From Heliopora coerulea (Eukaryota; Cnidaria; Anthozoa; Scleralcyonacea; Helioporidae): DNA of 64,000 nt. Numbering within the stretch: the stretch's first letter is position 1; each line of letters begins with the position of its first letter. The stretch spans positions 248,001 to 312,000 of the forward strand of contig JASJOG010000075.1 in NCBI GenBank assembly GCA_030142905.1. The letters run 5' to 3'. Shown here in pieces: positions 44,601 through 55,518 of this stretch. The notes below the pieces were generated by a model. That model saw only the letters and a list, made by a program, of their open reading frames with translations. It made no database searches and was not told the DNA's origin. The translations under genes were made by a program, and so were the position numbers.

Positions 44601-45550
44601 TTTTCATTAGGTTCGTGTAACGCAAAATTGCTCCCTCGAAACACTAACCTATTTGAAGCCAAAACTTTTTTTCCTAAGTCAATTGAGAACGCTCGAAGTC
44701 TCCACCACATGGCTTTCGGGAGTGAAAATCACGATTTACTGTAATTTGTTAACAGTTGTTTATGGAGGTGCAATGTCATGATGCATTTCTTGCTATTCGG
44801 CGTTGGCTGTAATCATGTTCTTTTCCCTTGAGAACTACTATCTCATGGTGGTCATGTGTTGATGTGGCATTCCAGTTTGTGCAAACGTGACAAAGGAAGG
44901 CAAAAATCCTCAAGGATCCTCGCGTGCACCAGGAATAAAGTACAAGTTCGAGGTATACCCATTCGCTGGGAATGTCATGAAACCAGGTTCGGCTTCCGCA
45001 ACATAAACCATGTTGGATAAAAGAAAACTTTTTTGCCATGATGAAATTCAGTTGGATTTTAAATTGAAACCGTTAAACTTTAACTTGGCCTTTTTTATTT
45101 CAGTGTCTCGGCCTCGGGTGGTTTTTCAGCGATTTCTTTGTGGCAGAGTTGTTAACCGGAGTAACAACCAGTTTATTAAAAAGGCTAGTACGTAACAGCG
45201 ACAAATCTGTGGGCCCAGTGTCAAATGTATACCACGATTTTCCTGGTTTTAATTTGGTAAGAAATATCAACGAATATAAGACGTAACAGTGGAAACATCC
45301 GCATTGGATATGATGACCTCCATAACACCCAACTTGCGTGGATAAACAATGCTCGAAAAAAATAGAACTGACAAACATTCTGGACAGATTAAGTCAAAAC
45401 TTAACATTAGAACGAACGTCATGGAATATATTTAAACAGCAAGGTAGAGTTATGAACTTAAGTCTCTCCGACCGAACACCTTATTATGGGAAGAGATATT
45501 TCGAACACTTAATGCACCTTACAACAGTTCGGAAAAACTTGACTTCAGGT
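41660..45550. other. No supported gene in the 4 kb downstream of the ERG-type gene
   Basis: Short frames only. A 14-base direct repeat CTCCTACATGGGTA occurs at 42840 and 42854. No retroelement protein recognised. Confidence 0.45.
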
Positions 45551-45556
45551 TTTATT
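45551..45556 (-). terminator. Candidate poly(A) signal AATAAA for the ERG/FLI gene
   Basis: This is the first AATAAA on the minus strand downstream of the stop at 45987, leaving a 3' untranslated region of about 430 bases. No ATTAAA variant was seen nearer the stop. Confidence 0.4.
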
Positions 45557-45986
45557 TACATCTGAGATCCAGTGTGAAAATATGCTTTTTCTTACGTTTT
45601 TCATAATACAATTCAATAAAATAAATAGTATTCTTGCTAATTGCTGCAGCATGCAAAACATGTACAAAGTTTTCCTTTACAAATAACTCGAGTTCTCTTT
45701 TTCATTCCCTCCTCTCGGTAAGACACACACGCTCTCGGCGGGCGAAGATGGTCCCTTCTCACCGCCTGTTTCGAACATTCTTCACGAATGCATATAGATT
45801 TCTCTTATTTGCGAAGTTGGCGAAGTATTTACAAAAATAACGATCTCCATACAAAATAAGGTTTCATTTTGGCTTTCGTGCGTTCATAAATAGACTATGT
45901 TGATGGGAGATTACCTAGAGATGTTCACTTGGTAAGTTCAATAACTCCGTTCGAACAGATGAATGCTTATGTTGAAGTAGAAGTCT

Positions 45987-46525
45987 TTACGCGTAATAAG
46001 GCAGTGCTCTGATCGGACCAGTGTACATATTGTGCGACTGTGGAGCTGGCGTTCGCGCCCAGTATTGACCAGACCAGTACTGACTTGGGTTGGCTGCTCC
46101 AGGGTAGAACGACGTACTCGCGAATCCAGGATAGAAGTCTGCGCCGGGGAACTTGTAGACGGCCTGGGCATGAGCTTGCGCGTCGGACGTAATCGGTTGG
46201 TTCAGCTGCGCAAGCCCATGGAAGTCAAATTTGTAAGCGTAGCGTTTACCGTGGATTTTCGACATGATGTTTTTGTCGTAGTAGTAACGAAGAGCCCTGC
46301 TGAGTTTGTCGTAATTCATATTTGGTTTGTTCTTTCTCTCTCCCCAGCGTCGGGCGACTTCGTCGGGATCGATCAACTTGAATTCACCGTTGGTTCCCTC
46401 CCATGCTATGAAGTGAGAATTCTTCGGGTCGGATAGGAGCTCAAGAAGAAACTGCCACAGCTGAATTTGGCCACTGCCAGCGTTGTTGTCGGTTCTTGTG
46501 GCCAGTGGATTCCCAGCATACGAAC
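45987..46525 (-). CDS. ERG: Last exon of the ERG/FLI gene: complete ETS DNA-binding domain and C-terminus
   Basis: The acceptor is tttccag at 46526-46532. The exon enters in phase 1 and encodes 178 residues plus the stop. It begins with a short linker, then [15 protein letters not shown] (helix 1), [22 protein letters not shown] (helix 2) and [17 protein letters not shown] (recognition helix), and ends the domain with [11 protein letters not shown]. The two arginines of SRALR are the residues that read the GGA core in ETS proteins. The first wing and helices are nearly identical to human ERG/FLI1. The C-terminal 75 residues are tyrosine-, proline- and alanine-rich ([16 protein letters not shown]) and recall the YW-containing tail of ERG/FLI1 only loosely. 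Confidence 0.95.
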
Positions 46526-49500
46526 CTGGAAATATAAAAATACTTAGTGAGCGACCTCGTACAAGAACCCTGACAGTGAATATATATCTATTAAGCTCAG
46601 AACGTCCATAGACCGTTTCCCAGAACGCAAATTTTATTGCACGAATCGACATTTTTTCTATAAATTGAACAGGTTTCTCATTTACAGCCGAGAGCCAATG
46701 AGACAAATCAAGAAGTCCCTTCGCGCGTTAAAATTCGACCGGGGGAAAACAGCCATGACAATTGCCATTTCTCCGCTTTTCGGAGCTTAACCCAACCCCA
46801 AACAACAGAATTGTTAGAAAACGCTGCAAAACCCACAACTACAGTAAGATCTCGCCACAACGGGTTTCGTTTCACTGTGTGGAAAAATGCACGTTAAAGT
46901 CATTCAATGATAATAACCTTGCAGTTGAGGTGAATCGCTGATACTTCTACTTGGAACGATGGCCATAGAATCTTTCATATGAGTTAATCCTAAACACAAG
47001 ATTAAAAAAAATGTTAGGTTTAAAATAGTTAAGTTTTAGTTCAGTTTAAGATGAAAATCCCCTTCACCTTCATCCTTGAATGGGGGGCTCTTAACAATAA
47101 TTCAATATGAACTCAGGAAATCTCAGCTTCGGACAAATGTACCCATACATTTCCGAGTCGAAAGGCTTTTTCTTTCATAACTTCGGGGTGAAATATTCGA
47201 AAATACTTACTGTTTGTTTGGTTCGGGGAAGACCAGGTGCTGCCCGACCTTTCCACGTTTTGACTGTTGGATGGCCATGAAGTTGAACTGCGGTCTGCAA
47301 AGGTCGACGATTCTACCACAACAGAGGAAAGCCTGTTATTAGTGCTTTGTTACAAGTATTCATGATAAGATTATGAAAGCCTTAGAAACTCTCTTTCAAG
47401 TCAGGCAATATAGATGGGAAAGCTTACCACTGGAAGGTGCGAAGTTTCTGGAATCGTAGTGTGCTGGGTTGTTATAATGAGACCCTAAAAACGAAACAAC
47501 AAATGCGTTCGTTAAAACTTGTGAAAAACACGTTCCTTCGTGCGGTGGGCTTAACTGGTAAATTTCATTATCGAAAAATACTCTATTTTTGGGAAGTAGA
47601 ACAAAGGCCAAATGAATGAAATTAATTCACTGGTTTTATTGTTAGGATCAATTTCATAAAAAGTAGAATAAAGACGAGAATTCTCGTCGTTAGTGGTTAA
47701 ATTTGTTTCAGGGGATGGAATGTTGATGACAAACGAATGAGCCATTAGGCGGTAAACCGTTCATCACGTTCAACAACAGGCTCTTGTGAATGCTCAGCAG
47801 GTCTTCGAACACACCCGAAAATGAACTAGCAGCCCATTGGCGAATATAAACACACCCTAAGACTCCGTTGACCTCTTGGGGAATAAAAACTGCAGGGGGT
47901 TGTGGTGTGGTTGGGTTCTTTGGTTTACTCGAACCGTTTCACCTCCTAGTGCCAAGAAATGTTTATCATGACAGGACTTCGTGGCAGTGACTATTTTTAA
48001 AAAGCTGGCCCTAAACGATGTATAGTGATATTAAATTCACATACCTGGATAAGCACTACTTGTGGCGACGGAAGGTGCGAGAGCTCGATCAATATCTTCC
48101 GATGTGAGGTTTGGCAGCGGTGCTTAAAATCAAGACAAAGTAAACAATGAATTCCAGAACAAGAAACCGTTCCTTTCGAAAAATGCTGTTCATTTCGAAA
48201 GCGGTTTTCGCGTGGAAAAACAGACGAATTCAATACGGGGATCCTAAAATAGACGTTTGCCAGGTGTTATAAATCCCTTTGTTGGCACTTTCGTCCGTTC
48301 CCGAAGGGTGCCTTTCAACACATCACACAAAGTAAAGACTATCCGGTTTCAACGTCTAAGCGAGCGACATTTTTGGGAATAAAAAAAAATTAAAACTTTG
48401 CCACGATACGGCTGGGGCAAGCCTTAATCTTTTAGCAAAACTCTGAATAGGATATTTTCAATAACTGTCAAAATAACAGTGGAAGTGTTCATCCGTGCAG
48501 AAAATTTAAAACATCTTAGATAAAGAACGACTTAGCGCAAGGCATTTTACTCAGCTTACTTCTTCTCAAAACACAGAGATGGGCCATGAGAATATCTCCG
48601 TTGTACGCAGGAGCTAGTTTCAAGAAATCTTCCCGTGTCAGCTTACAAAGGTCCTTGCCAGTCATGTCGAAGCAGTCGACATCGATATCGCGAAGGCTAA
48701 ATTCTTTAATTGCCCACTGGATCCATTGTTTGACATGTTCTTTGGTCCAGCACATCGGGTCTAAGTTAAAAAGTTGGGGAAAGAAAATAATCTGAATTAA
48801 AACTAAGGGAAACAGTTCTTTTAAAATATAACTCGAGTTGTTGTTTCTTCTCAGAAATTCATTATTTCGAGAGAAGTTCAGGACATTAAAAGAACACAGA
48901 ATGGCTAATGATTTTTTCATTAACGAACTTTAACTTCAATTTCGCGTGTGAAAAGAAATGTACTATTTCACAAGGCATGCGGGGTTTTTGTTCCGTACGC
49001 TGTTTTCAAGATATTTTCGTAAGGAAAAATAATTAAATCGTCGCCTGAAACAGCAGCTTTGTGGGATGTACGTTGATCGTCGTGAACGTCAATCAGGCCA
49101 GAATTAAGTTCCCTGCAGAGCTATTTTTTGAAACCAGCACGACACCAGACCGAAATTACATTGGAACGGTATGGAAAAATATCCCTTTTTCCCCTGAGCG
49201 AAATTTCGACTCCTCGCTGAAATTTACGACAGGACTGATTCGCAAAGTAAATCATGAACGATTAATGTTGAAGTTAAGAGTAACAGAAGTCGTATGTACC
49301 TGCTGGGACAATCACGCGTTTATCAAAGTCTTGACTACTAGGAACGACTGGTGCCGGTGAGCTGCGGTCGAGAAATTCGTTCGTTGGCGCAGTGAAAGCT
49401 CTCTTTGGACTAGGGGCATCACGGTCCGTGCTGTCCAACGAGCGCTTGTTGTTTGCCCATGAGTTACCATCAACTTTCTGAGGTTTTGACGGCTTAAAGG

Positions 49501-50341
49501 CATCGTAGTTCGAATCGAACAATGACTGGTCATCAGATATAAGGGCATCCTATAAACGAAATGGGATGTTGAACGAACGTAATAGGCATAGTTGAATACA
49601 CAAGGGAACCATTCCGAAACACTGGGTCATCAATTGGTGATCTTGCGTTTTCAAACGTATCGTCGTCATCAGAAGTGATTATGGCTTAACATCGAAATGA
49701 AAGCGTTGCTAAAATTAAAGGCTGTGTTTTGTCAGGCTATGACCCAATGTAAACCGTGGCTTATCACGACTACTCGGAGCAATAGAAAGTGCGCTTTAAT
49801 TCAGTCATAAGAGTCACGCCAAACCAAACAACAGGTCCAATTATTAAAATTTCAAATGATGCGTTTCGGTGTATAAACAAGTATTACTCATCAAAACAAC
49901 ACCAAGCAGACTTACTGTCGCCTGACCAAAATTAAAAATATCGTTCTCGAACCCGCAGCGAATGTCTTCAGCTGAAATAGAGCACTAGAGAACTATTATT
50001 ACCTGAAGGAGCCGAAAGCCGTTTAGATGTGGGCCTCTTGGGGAATACAACTGCTCTGCATTTCAAATCACTAATTTACTTACAAGTCATCATGAATGTC
50101 GAATTGCGAAAGACGACCTTTTATCTTTACCTAAGGTTCATTCATATCTTTACCACACTTTTGTTGTAAAAATAGGTTGTGGGATAATAAAATCTCAACG
50201 ACTCGTGAGTCACCGCGACCGTTGACTGAGTAAGTATTCTCGCTAGCTTAAAGTCAAGTCCGAAATAAAGCGAACACTTACGTGTGGATAAAGAGATGCG
50301 TCGGGGACGACTGGAACACTTTGCGCTTCGTTCATGTACAT
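45987..50341 (-). CDS. ERG: ETS-family transcription factor, ERG/FLI class (8 coding exons, short form)
   Basis: This is a nuclear DNA-binding regulator. Coding exons, in order of transcription: 50341-50282, 49549-49300, 48760-48560, 48122-48045, 47484-47428, 47312-47211, 46989-46918, 46525-45987. All introns are GT-AG and all phases agree, giving 452 residues and a stop at 45987. Exon 2 opens with [13 protein letters not shown], matching the N-terminal block of vertebrate ERG/FLI1. The exon 2/3 junction rebuilds VIVPADPMCW, the ERG/FLI1 entry to the pointed (PNT) domain (about residues 97-170). Exon 4 gives [15 protein letters not shown], again ERG-like. The ETS domain spans about 293-375, with R350 and R353 in the recognition helix. 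The length is close to human FLI1 and ERG. The start is the first ATG in the exon; in the spliced 5'UTR an in-frame TAG lies upstream. In Nematostella the ERG orthologue acts in germ-layer patterning downstream of MEK/ERK (family knowledge). The ERG versus FLI1 label is nominal, because cnidarians predate that duplication. Confidence 0.93.
48560..48760 (-). CDS. ERG: Exon 3 of the ERG/FLI gene: pointed (SAM/PNT) domain
   Basis: The acceptor ttaacttag is followed by ACCCGATG, and the donor is gtaagc at 48559. The exon supplies [21 protein letters not shown], then [14 protein letters not shown] and [15 protein letters not shown]. These are the helices of a PNT domain; the human counterparts read QWLEWAVKEY, GKELCKM and YNADILLSHL. 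PNT domains mediate homo- or hetero-oligomerisation and cofactor contacts. The upstream exon ends in VIVPA and the first codon is split across the intron as G|AC. Downstream, the phase-1 junction rebuilds [12 protein letters not shown]. Confidence 0.92.
49300..49549 (-). CDS. ERG: Exon 2 of the ERG/FLI gene: conserved N-terminal block
   Basis: The exon begins in phase 0 after the acceptor tttatag and ends in phase 1 before gtacat. It encodes [18 protein letters not shown] followed by a serine/proline-rich linker with APSPKRAF and [10 protein letters not shown], then FDKRVIVPA. The SP and TP dipeptides could be proline-directed kinase sites, which would fit MAPK control of ERG-class factors; that is inference. 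Both candidate first exons (50341-50282 alone, or extended by 57180-57096) join this exon in frame. Confidence 0.9.
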
Positions 50342-50495
50342 GATTCTCAAGCTCACTATAACCAAAAAAGAAAAGACGTGTTCGTTGTCAGACGCCAAGT
50401 CAAAGCAAACGCTTCAGTGCAAGAAAGCGGGAAACTTTCCCCGCGATTCACAGGGGAATAAAATTCATAAATAAAATGAAAGTGAACAAACTTAC

Positions 50496-50930
50496 CAAGA
50501 AAATGTAATAGTTTCTAACAGTGCCGGAACTTGTACGTTTTCCCAACGGTCCTGAAGGTTCAGTTGAGATCACGAAATGAACAGTTGATTAAGGCTCCCT
50601 TTGAGCACAACAACTGTGATGGAATGTTTGAATACAGGTAGTCTTAAGTTAACTTCTGCGTCGAAGGTCTGCGAAGAAATCACTCGGCTTATAACGAAGG
50701 TGAAATTGACGTTTGAAAGATATTATTTCGTCGGCTTCCTCTGCAGAATTTTGACTGTCGCGAATTTCTATTTTCACTCTCTGCCAGAACCTGAACTATA
50801 ATAACTAAACGCATTTCCATAGACGAGTAACAATTTATACTGCTTCTTTTTGAGCAGGTAATTACTGATCGGAAGTAGGAGGGTCATTATGTTGACAGAT
50901 AGATTAAGTGCTATGACAGTCCATTGTCAG
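50496..50930 (-). other. ERG: Proximal 5' untranslated exon of the ERG/FLI gene (5' end not fixed)
   Basis: A consensus donor (TCTTG then gtaagt) sits at 50496/50495 on the minus strand. The next acceptor, ggttatag, ends at 50356. The 140-bp intron between them joins this exon to TGAGCTTGAGAATC just before the first ATG. In the spliced reading there is an in-frame TAG 36 bases upstream of that ATG, so this exon does not extend the protein. The upper limit is a guess, set just below the first CCAAT box. Confidence 0.5.
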
Positions 50931-50944
50931 TTTGTGGCCATTAG

Positions 50945-51277
50945 CCAATCACAAAGACTTCACACAACTTTTTTTTCTTGCGGACTATCATTACGCGCCC
51001 ACGCAGACACACCCTATGACGTCACGATGTACTTACACTTAACCTTGACGGCGATTGGTCGCTCTGTTAGCCACAATCACGCAGGCGACAAGTGAGTGGC
51101 AAGCGAACTGTCATGGTTTTTGGAATCTACCAATCAATAGTTGCCCATTGTGGTTCAGCGCATCTGAGTGAAAACCAAAGAAAAGCAGAAAAATCGTAAG
51201 AAGCTCGTAGTAGTTTCAACTAAAGCTGGCTGTGTTGTTTTTGCGAGCGAACAGGGAGGGGATGTGTTCGTCATTGG
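50945..51277 (-). promoter_or_regulatory. Putative proximal promoter of the ERG/FLI gene: four CCAAT boxes and a CRE
   Basis: CCAAT pentamers occur at 50945-50949 and 51130-51134 (plus strand) and at 51054-51058 and 51273-51277 (minus strand). A perfect palindromic CRE, TGACGTCA, lies at 51017-51024. They fall within about 330 bases just upstream of the proximal untranslated exon. NF-Y and CREB/ATF factors are the usual readers of these sites. No clear TATA box was seen. The function is inferred from position and motif clustering. Confidence 0.4.
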
Positions 51278-51299
51278 TTTGGGCGTACACATAAACCAC

Positions 51300-53856
51300 C
51301 GATTAGTCAAACGCGAAGGGTAAAGAGTGAACGTCACGACGAGGTTCATCGAGTGGACTGGAGTTTCTCGAATGTCATCAGCATAATATTCGATTATCAA
51401 ACTTCGTCAAGCAATGTCAACAATACTTTTATTCACCCAACGTTGTGTGAGTGACTCCACGAAATCACGGCTAACAATTACAGAGTTCAAACCAACATTG
51501 TAATCAGTTCGAGCTTTGAACGGGATGGCAAAAAAAATGTCGAATTATACTCGAGCCAACCAACTAATCTCTGTAGTCTTCACCCGCCATTACCTACAGC
51601 ATGTGGCAGATAACCGTGTGACGCAATTGACCAAACTCCGATGAGTTAAACCAGCTCCAAAATGCAATTTTACAATTTGCATCAAAAGGTGGCGTGGACT
51701 ATCAAGTTTCACTGCGAAAAAGCTTTCGAATGAATAAAATCAATCTGTCATTTTAATTTTGAGAGAGCTTTCCGGCTGGCTTTTTCATTCCATTAAGCGG
51801 ATGATACTTTCCTAAGCTAACAATTTAAAATTATTTTCTACTCAAACAACTTGATTGGATGGTGGCTCCACTCTACCAACCGAGAGGTCATTTTTGGCCA
51901 ATTTTCCAGCTTATAAGATTTTAAGTTTGCCTCAGTCTAACGTCGAATTGTGATGCTCTTGTATCTATCCCCATGCCTTCGCCCGGCTAACGAATGATTC
52001 AGAAAGCTCGAACGAACGTCTTCGTTCGAATGGCAAAAAATACGACTATGTAGCGATACTGAACCGATAGTTTTAAAATAACTTATAGTTTTAAGATGAC
52101 CCAGAAGGTTTCTCGCTGAGAGAGAGGAGGCTTGGCGTGATAATTGATCGTGCTCTGCTCCGCTTGTCTGGATGTCTTGCGGCAAAAATGAGACGACTGT
52201 TGAATTGCTGATCCAATTGTGATGAATGATGGCGCAGCTATTTTTACAAAGATCGTTATCTCTCTTGACTGTTGATCCCTTCGAGATATCTGCTGATCTC
52301 AGTTCATTCCTTCAAATTTTTTCTCAAGTAATAGCTTCCCCAAAATTCGCATTTTCTTGCTCGAATGTGGAGGGAAATTCATCTACCGAAGTCGAGATGT
52401 CTCGACATCAAATAGTTGCGCAAACGACACAACAAATCCTCAAAATGTCGGAATTACATTGACCCCCTGATGTAAAGTTTGGCTATGCGAAAATTTAATG
52501 CTGTTTGGAAATTAAAAAAACAGGCAAGACAATACAGGCGAAAATTAGAGAGTTAGACTCGTAATGGACCTGATGAATCATTTGTAAGATAATGGACGGT
52601 TTTTGTTTTAGGAGTTAGTAAAAAGCAGTTGTGATCTTGGTGTTACTTCAAAAAAGTTACTGTTTGTAGGGAAGGCTTCGTGTTGTTTTCCTCAAAACGT
52701 CATATCTCCATGCGATTGTTTACCAAGGTTGCTTTCTAAAAGTTCATCTAGATTTCATTTCTACCTTGTTTTCCTGTAACTTCAGTTTGGTAGAATAGAC
52801 CAAGCCAAACAGCACTTCTTGAAAAACTACTTTGTAAGAGGGAAAATTAAAAAAGAGTATCCGATATTCTTGATGATTGCCCGTTTTTTATTCATGACAG
52901 TAAGTTCGTATAGGAAACATACAACAAAACGAGCTACAATAATTTCCAAGCTATAAAAAATTATTATCTCTTCGCTCACGTTGCCTTTATGTATGAAGGC
53001 TCCTTGGTCTACAAATAGACTTCGTTATATAACCTCGACGGATGTCACCAGGATATAAAGCCTTTAACTAAAGCATAAAATTTACGCACACAAAACTATC
53101 TAAAGGACAGTTTTAAATACACGTTGACACAAACGCAAGCCTACGCTGATCCCTCTCCAAAGTTAAAGACGTTCCGGCGGGATTTCTCAATATGGCACAG
53201 CTTTTTCTCATTAATCCGCAATCCCAGATTCTCTCCTTTAATTAATAATTTCGATTTAAAGTGAAACCTGAAGTTGGTCTTTCAACGAGAGAAGACAAAT
53301 TTGGTAATACCTTGACATCTTTTGAGTTTTGTTTGGTGGTAAAACTACTCAAACCAAAACAGAATGTTAGATAAAAAAAAACACATCAAACGACAGAGCA
53401 ACACGCCTTTATCTCCACGGAAAACATGACAGACTTGATGCACCATTTTTATGAATGAAAGAATTTATCGGTCATTAGAACATGCAATATACGGAGGGTC
53501 TGTTAGCTGTAAGTGAACTTGAACATTTGAATTAAATCTGGATTGCTAAAGAACCATAAAACAAGAGGTTTTGATTTGTATTGTTAAACAAGTAACAAGT
53601 GATAGAGGTGAAGAAGAGCTCTTCTGTACTTTCCATTTTCTCAATATTGCATCAAGGAATAGAGAGGAAAACAACAAGCGTTTCTCGTAGGCCGAAATAT
53701 CGCGCGCATTTAGCATCGGATAAAAACACTAGCAAAATCCTCGCACGGATTCACTGGCAGGGTTCGACGTAAATTGACTTGTATCTCGGTTGGCATCGGC
53801 TCAACATGATACCATTGGCATTTTATGGAAACAACAGGAAACGCTCACCTTAGATC
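51300..53856. other. No supported exon; upstream region or long first intron of the ERG-type gene
   Basis: No domain-bearing frame. If the distal first exon at 57.1 kb is real, this is intron. No large repeat recognised, in contrast with the left half of the window. Confidence 0.45.
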
Positions 53857-54408
53857 TCATTGTTTCATTTGACCCATTGACGTCAAGAGGACGCTGGGTG
53901 AGGCATCAAAAATCGACGATTTAGCCAACTCATGGCGAAACAATAAAATTTCCATTAAAGCCCCATTATGTTCCAAATCCACAAGTACTCCGTGGATAAA
54001 ACAGAGTTTGCTCGGGGCATAGCGGAGCTGGTTGACAACGGATGCGTGTGTGTATTGTTTTACAGTTAAATGACCAACACACATCGCAAGCCAAAACAAG
54101 AGATTATAACCGGGGAAGCCGCAAGCAAAAGCTGATTGTTTTGACATTGATTTCGGAAGTTGCTTTAAAAATTCGCCCCTGATATGCTTCTGAGCTATTC
54201 TCACACGTCTAATTATTGAAATCACCACTTTTTTGTCGAAGGAAGTCATCTGGGATTTCAAAACACAAAGTTGTTTTTTTTTCAACCACACGTTCTGGCA
54301 TCTCAAGCACTGAGGTCCAATCCAAATTATGTTCTGAACACCTCCACGTGACAAACCAAAGTGCCAAGGAGGAAACTCCTTCCGCAGAATTCGCTTTGTG
54401 ATGATCAA
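53857..54408 (-). CDS. Unassigned 183-codon open reading frame
   Basis: This is the longest uninterrupted ATG frame in the window outside the ERG exons and the LINE at 20.2 kb. It contains one hydrophobic stretch, YNLLFWLAMCVGHLTV, near residue 105, and a basic segment IIRRVRIAQKHIRGEF before it. No family was recognised. It has no clear promoter or poly(A) context and lies inside the putative long intron of the ERG-type gene. It may be a chance frame. Confidence 0.15.
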   Translation of the reverse strand: MIITKRILRKEFPPWHFGLSRGGVQNIIWIGPQCLRCQNVWLKKKQLCVLKSQMTSFDKKVVISIIRRVRIAQKHIRGEFLKQLPKSMSKQSAFACGFPGYNLLFWLAMCVGHLTVKQYTHASVVNQLRYAPSKLCFIHGVLVDLEHNGALMEILLFRHELAKSSIFDASPSVLLTSMGQMKQ

Positions 54409-54868
54409 CGATTGTACATAAAGATCAAAACTCCTCGCCAGATATGCTATTTCGTTTTAGATTTTGAGGGCCGATAACGACAATGGAGTAGCATTAAACG
54501 CGGTTTTTAAAAAGCTTCAGTATCATTTCGTGTAGATTGGGTATTAGAGGGACCGGAGGATCTAACAGTTAATTTCAAAGTTCGGATATGACCCCACAGA
54601 CATTCTTAAAGAGACATGGGGAATGGTTTTCTTTTAAAATTAAAGTGTGAAAGGATTGAAGCAATTGAAACATTGCCGCTCGTATTTTAAGGCATTAATG
54701 ATATTGTGAACATAAATTACACATCTCATGACATTCATAATTGATAAACCACAATAAGTTGTTAGGTTGAAAGAGAATCCCGCCAAGATCTTTGTAATAC
54801 GAGGACACGTCATCTCATGTTCAACTATCAGTGACGGAAATTCTAACAGCCATTTGCCTCTAGCTAAG

Positions 54869-55518
54869 ATGTTCGACTATTGTAGTCTTGTTTGCCTTCT
54901 CGCATCAAGTAGGTACTATACAGAGACCATATGGATCAAAACAGGCAACTAGTTTTCAAAGCAAGACGACCTCGATTTTTCGATTTTGAATTACCATGTT
55001 TTCAGGGAAATATTGATATTAATGGAACGTAGATGTAACTCGAAAATGCAGTGTGCAGGGGAAATGCAGTTTCAAATATTTCCGATATGTTTGACAGAAG
55101 GTAGCGAAGCATGCACGAACCATAAACTTGAATATATAGCCCGCTTACCACCAACCAAAAGTTTCATTGAAAATCAAGTTTCTGAGGTAAGCAAATTTAA
55201 TTTGTATTCATATACTGACATGTTTTGATAAATACATTTCCTTGACAAGTTATATTCATTTTGATTTATGAACAGCACCGTTTCTTTAATCAAACAGTCG
55301 ACTTCATTTGCAAACTAAATTTTATAATTTCAATTCCAAAGGTAGTCACACTGGTGCTCTGGAACGACACTAATTTTCTCTGCTGGCCTTATACCGTGTT
55401 ACGTTTTAACTGTGGAATATCGAACGAAGAAATTCAAGAGTTAAGATGTCCAAGCAGTCAAGTTCAAGGCCTAGACATTTCAACTTTTGCTGTCAGGACC
55501 TGGTATACTTTACGTTAG
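54869..55518 (+). CDS. Speculative three-exon gene for a small cysteine-rich secreted protein
   Basis: I do not recognise this. The model joins 54869-54912, 55006-55186 and 55342-55518 through GT-AG introns of 93 and 155 bases with consistent phases, giving 133 residues. It would start MFDYCSLVCLLASS, a short hydrophobic stretch that could be a weak signal peptide. It carries seven further cysteines and ends in RTWYTLR. It lies antisense within the putative long first intron of the ERG-type gene. The splice sites tttcag/GGA and GAG/gtaagc are good, but the first donor (AGTAG/gtact) is weak. No family resemblance was seen, and chance is a real alternative. Confidence 0.18.

Noticed and set aside
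46032..46436. 134-codon plus-strand frame over the ETS exon
   Set aside because: Antisense shadow of the ETS-domain exon; no independent support.
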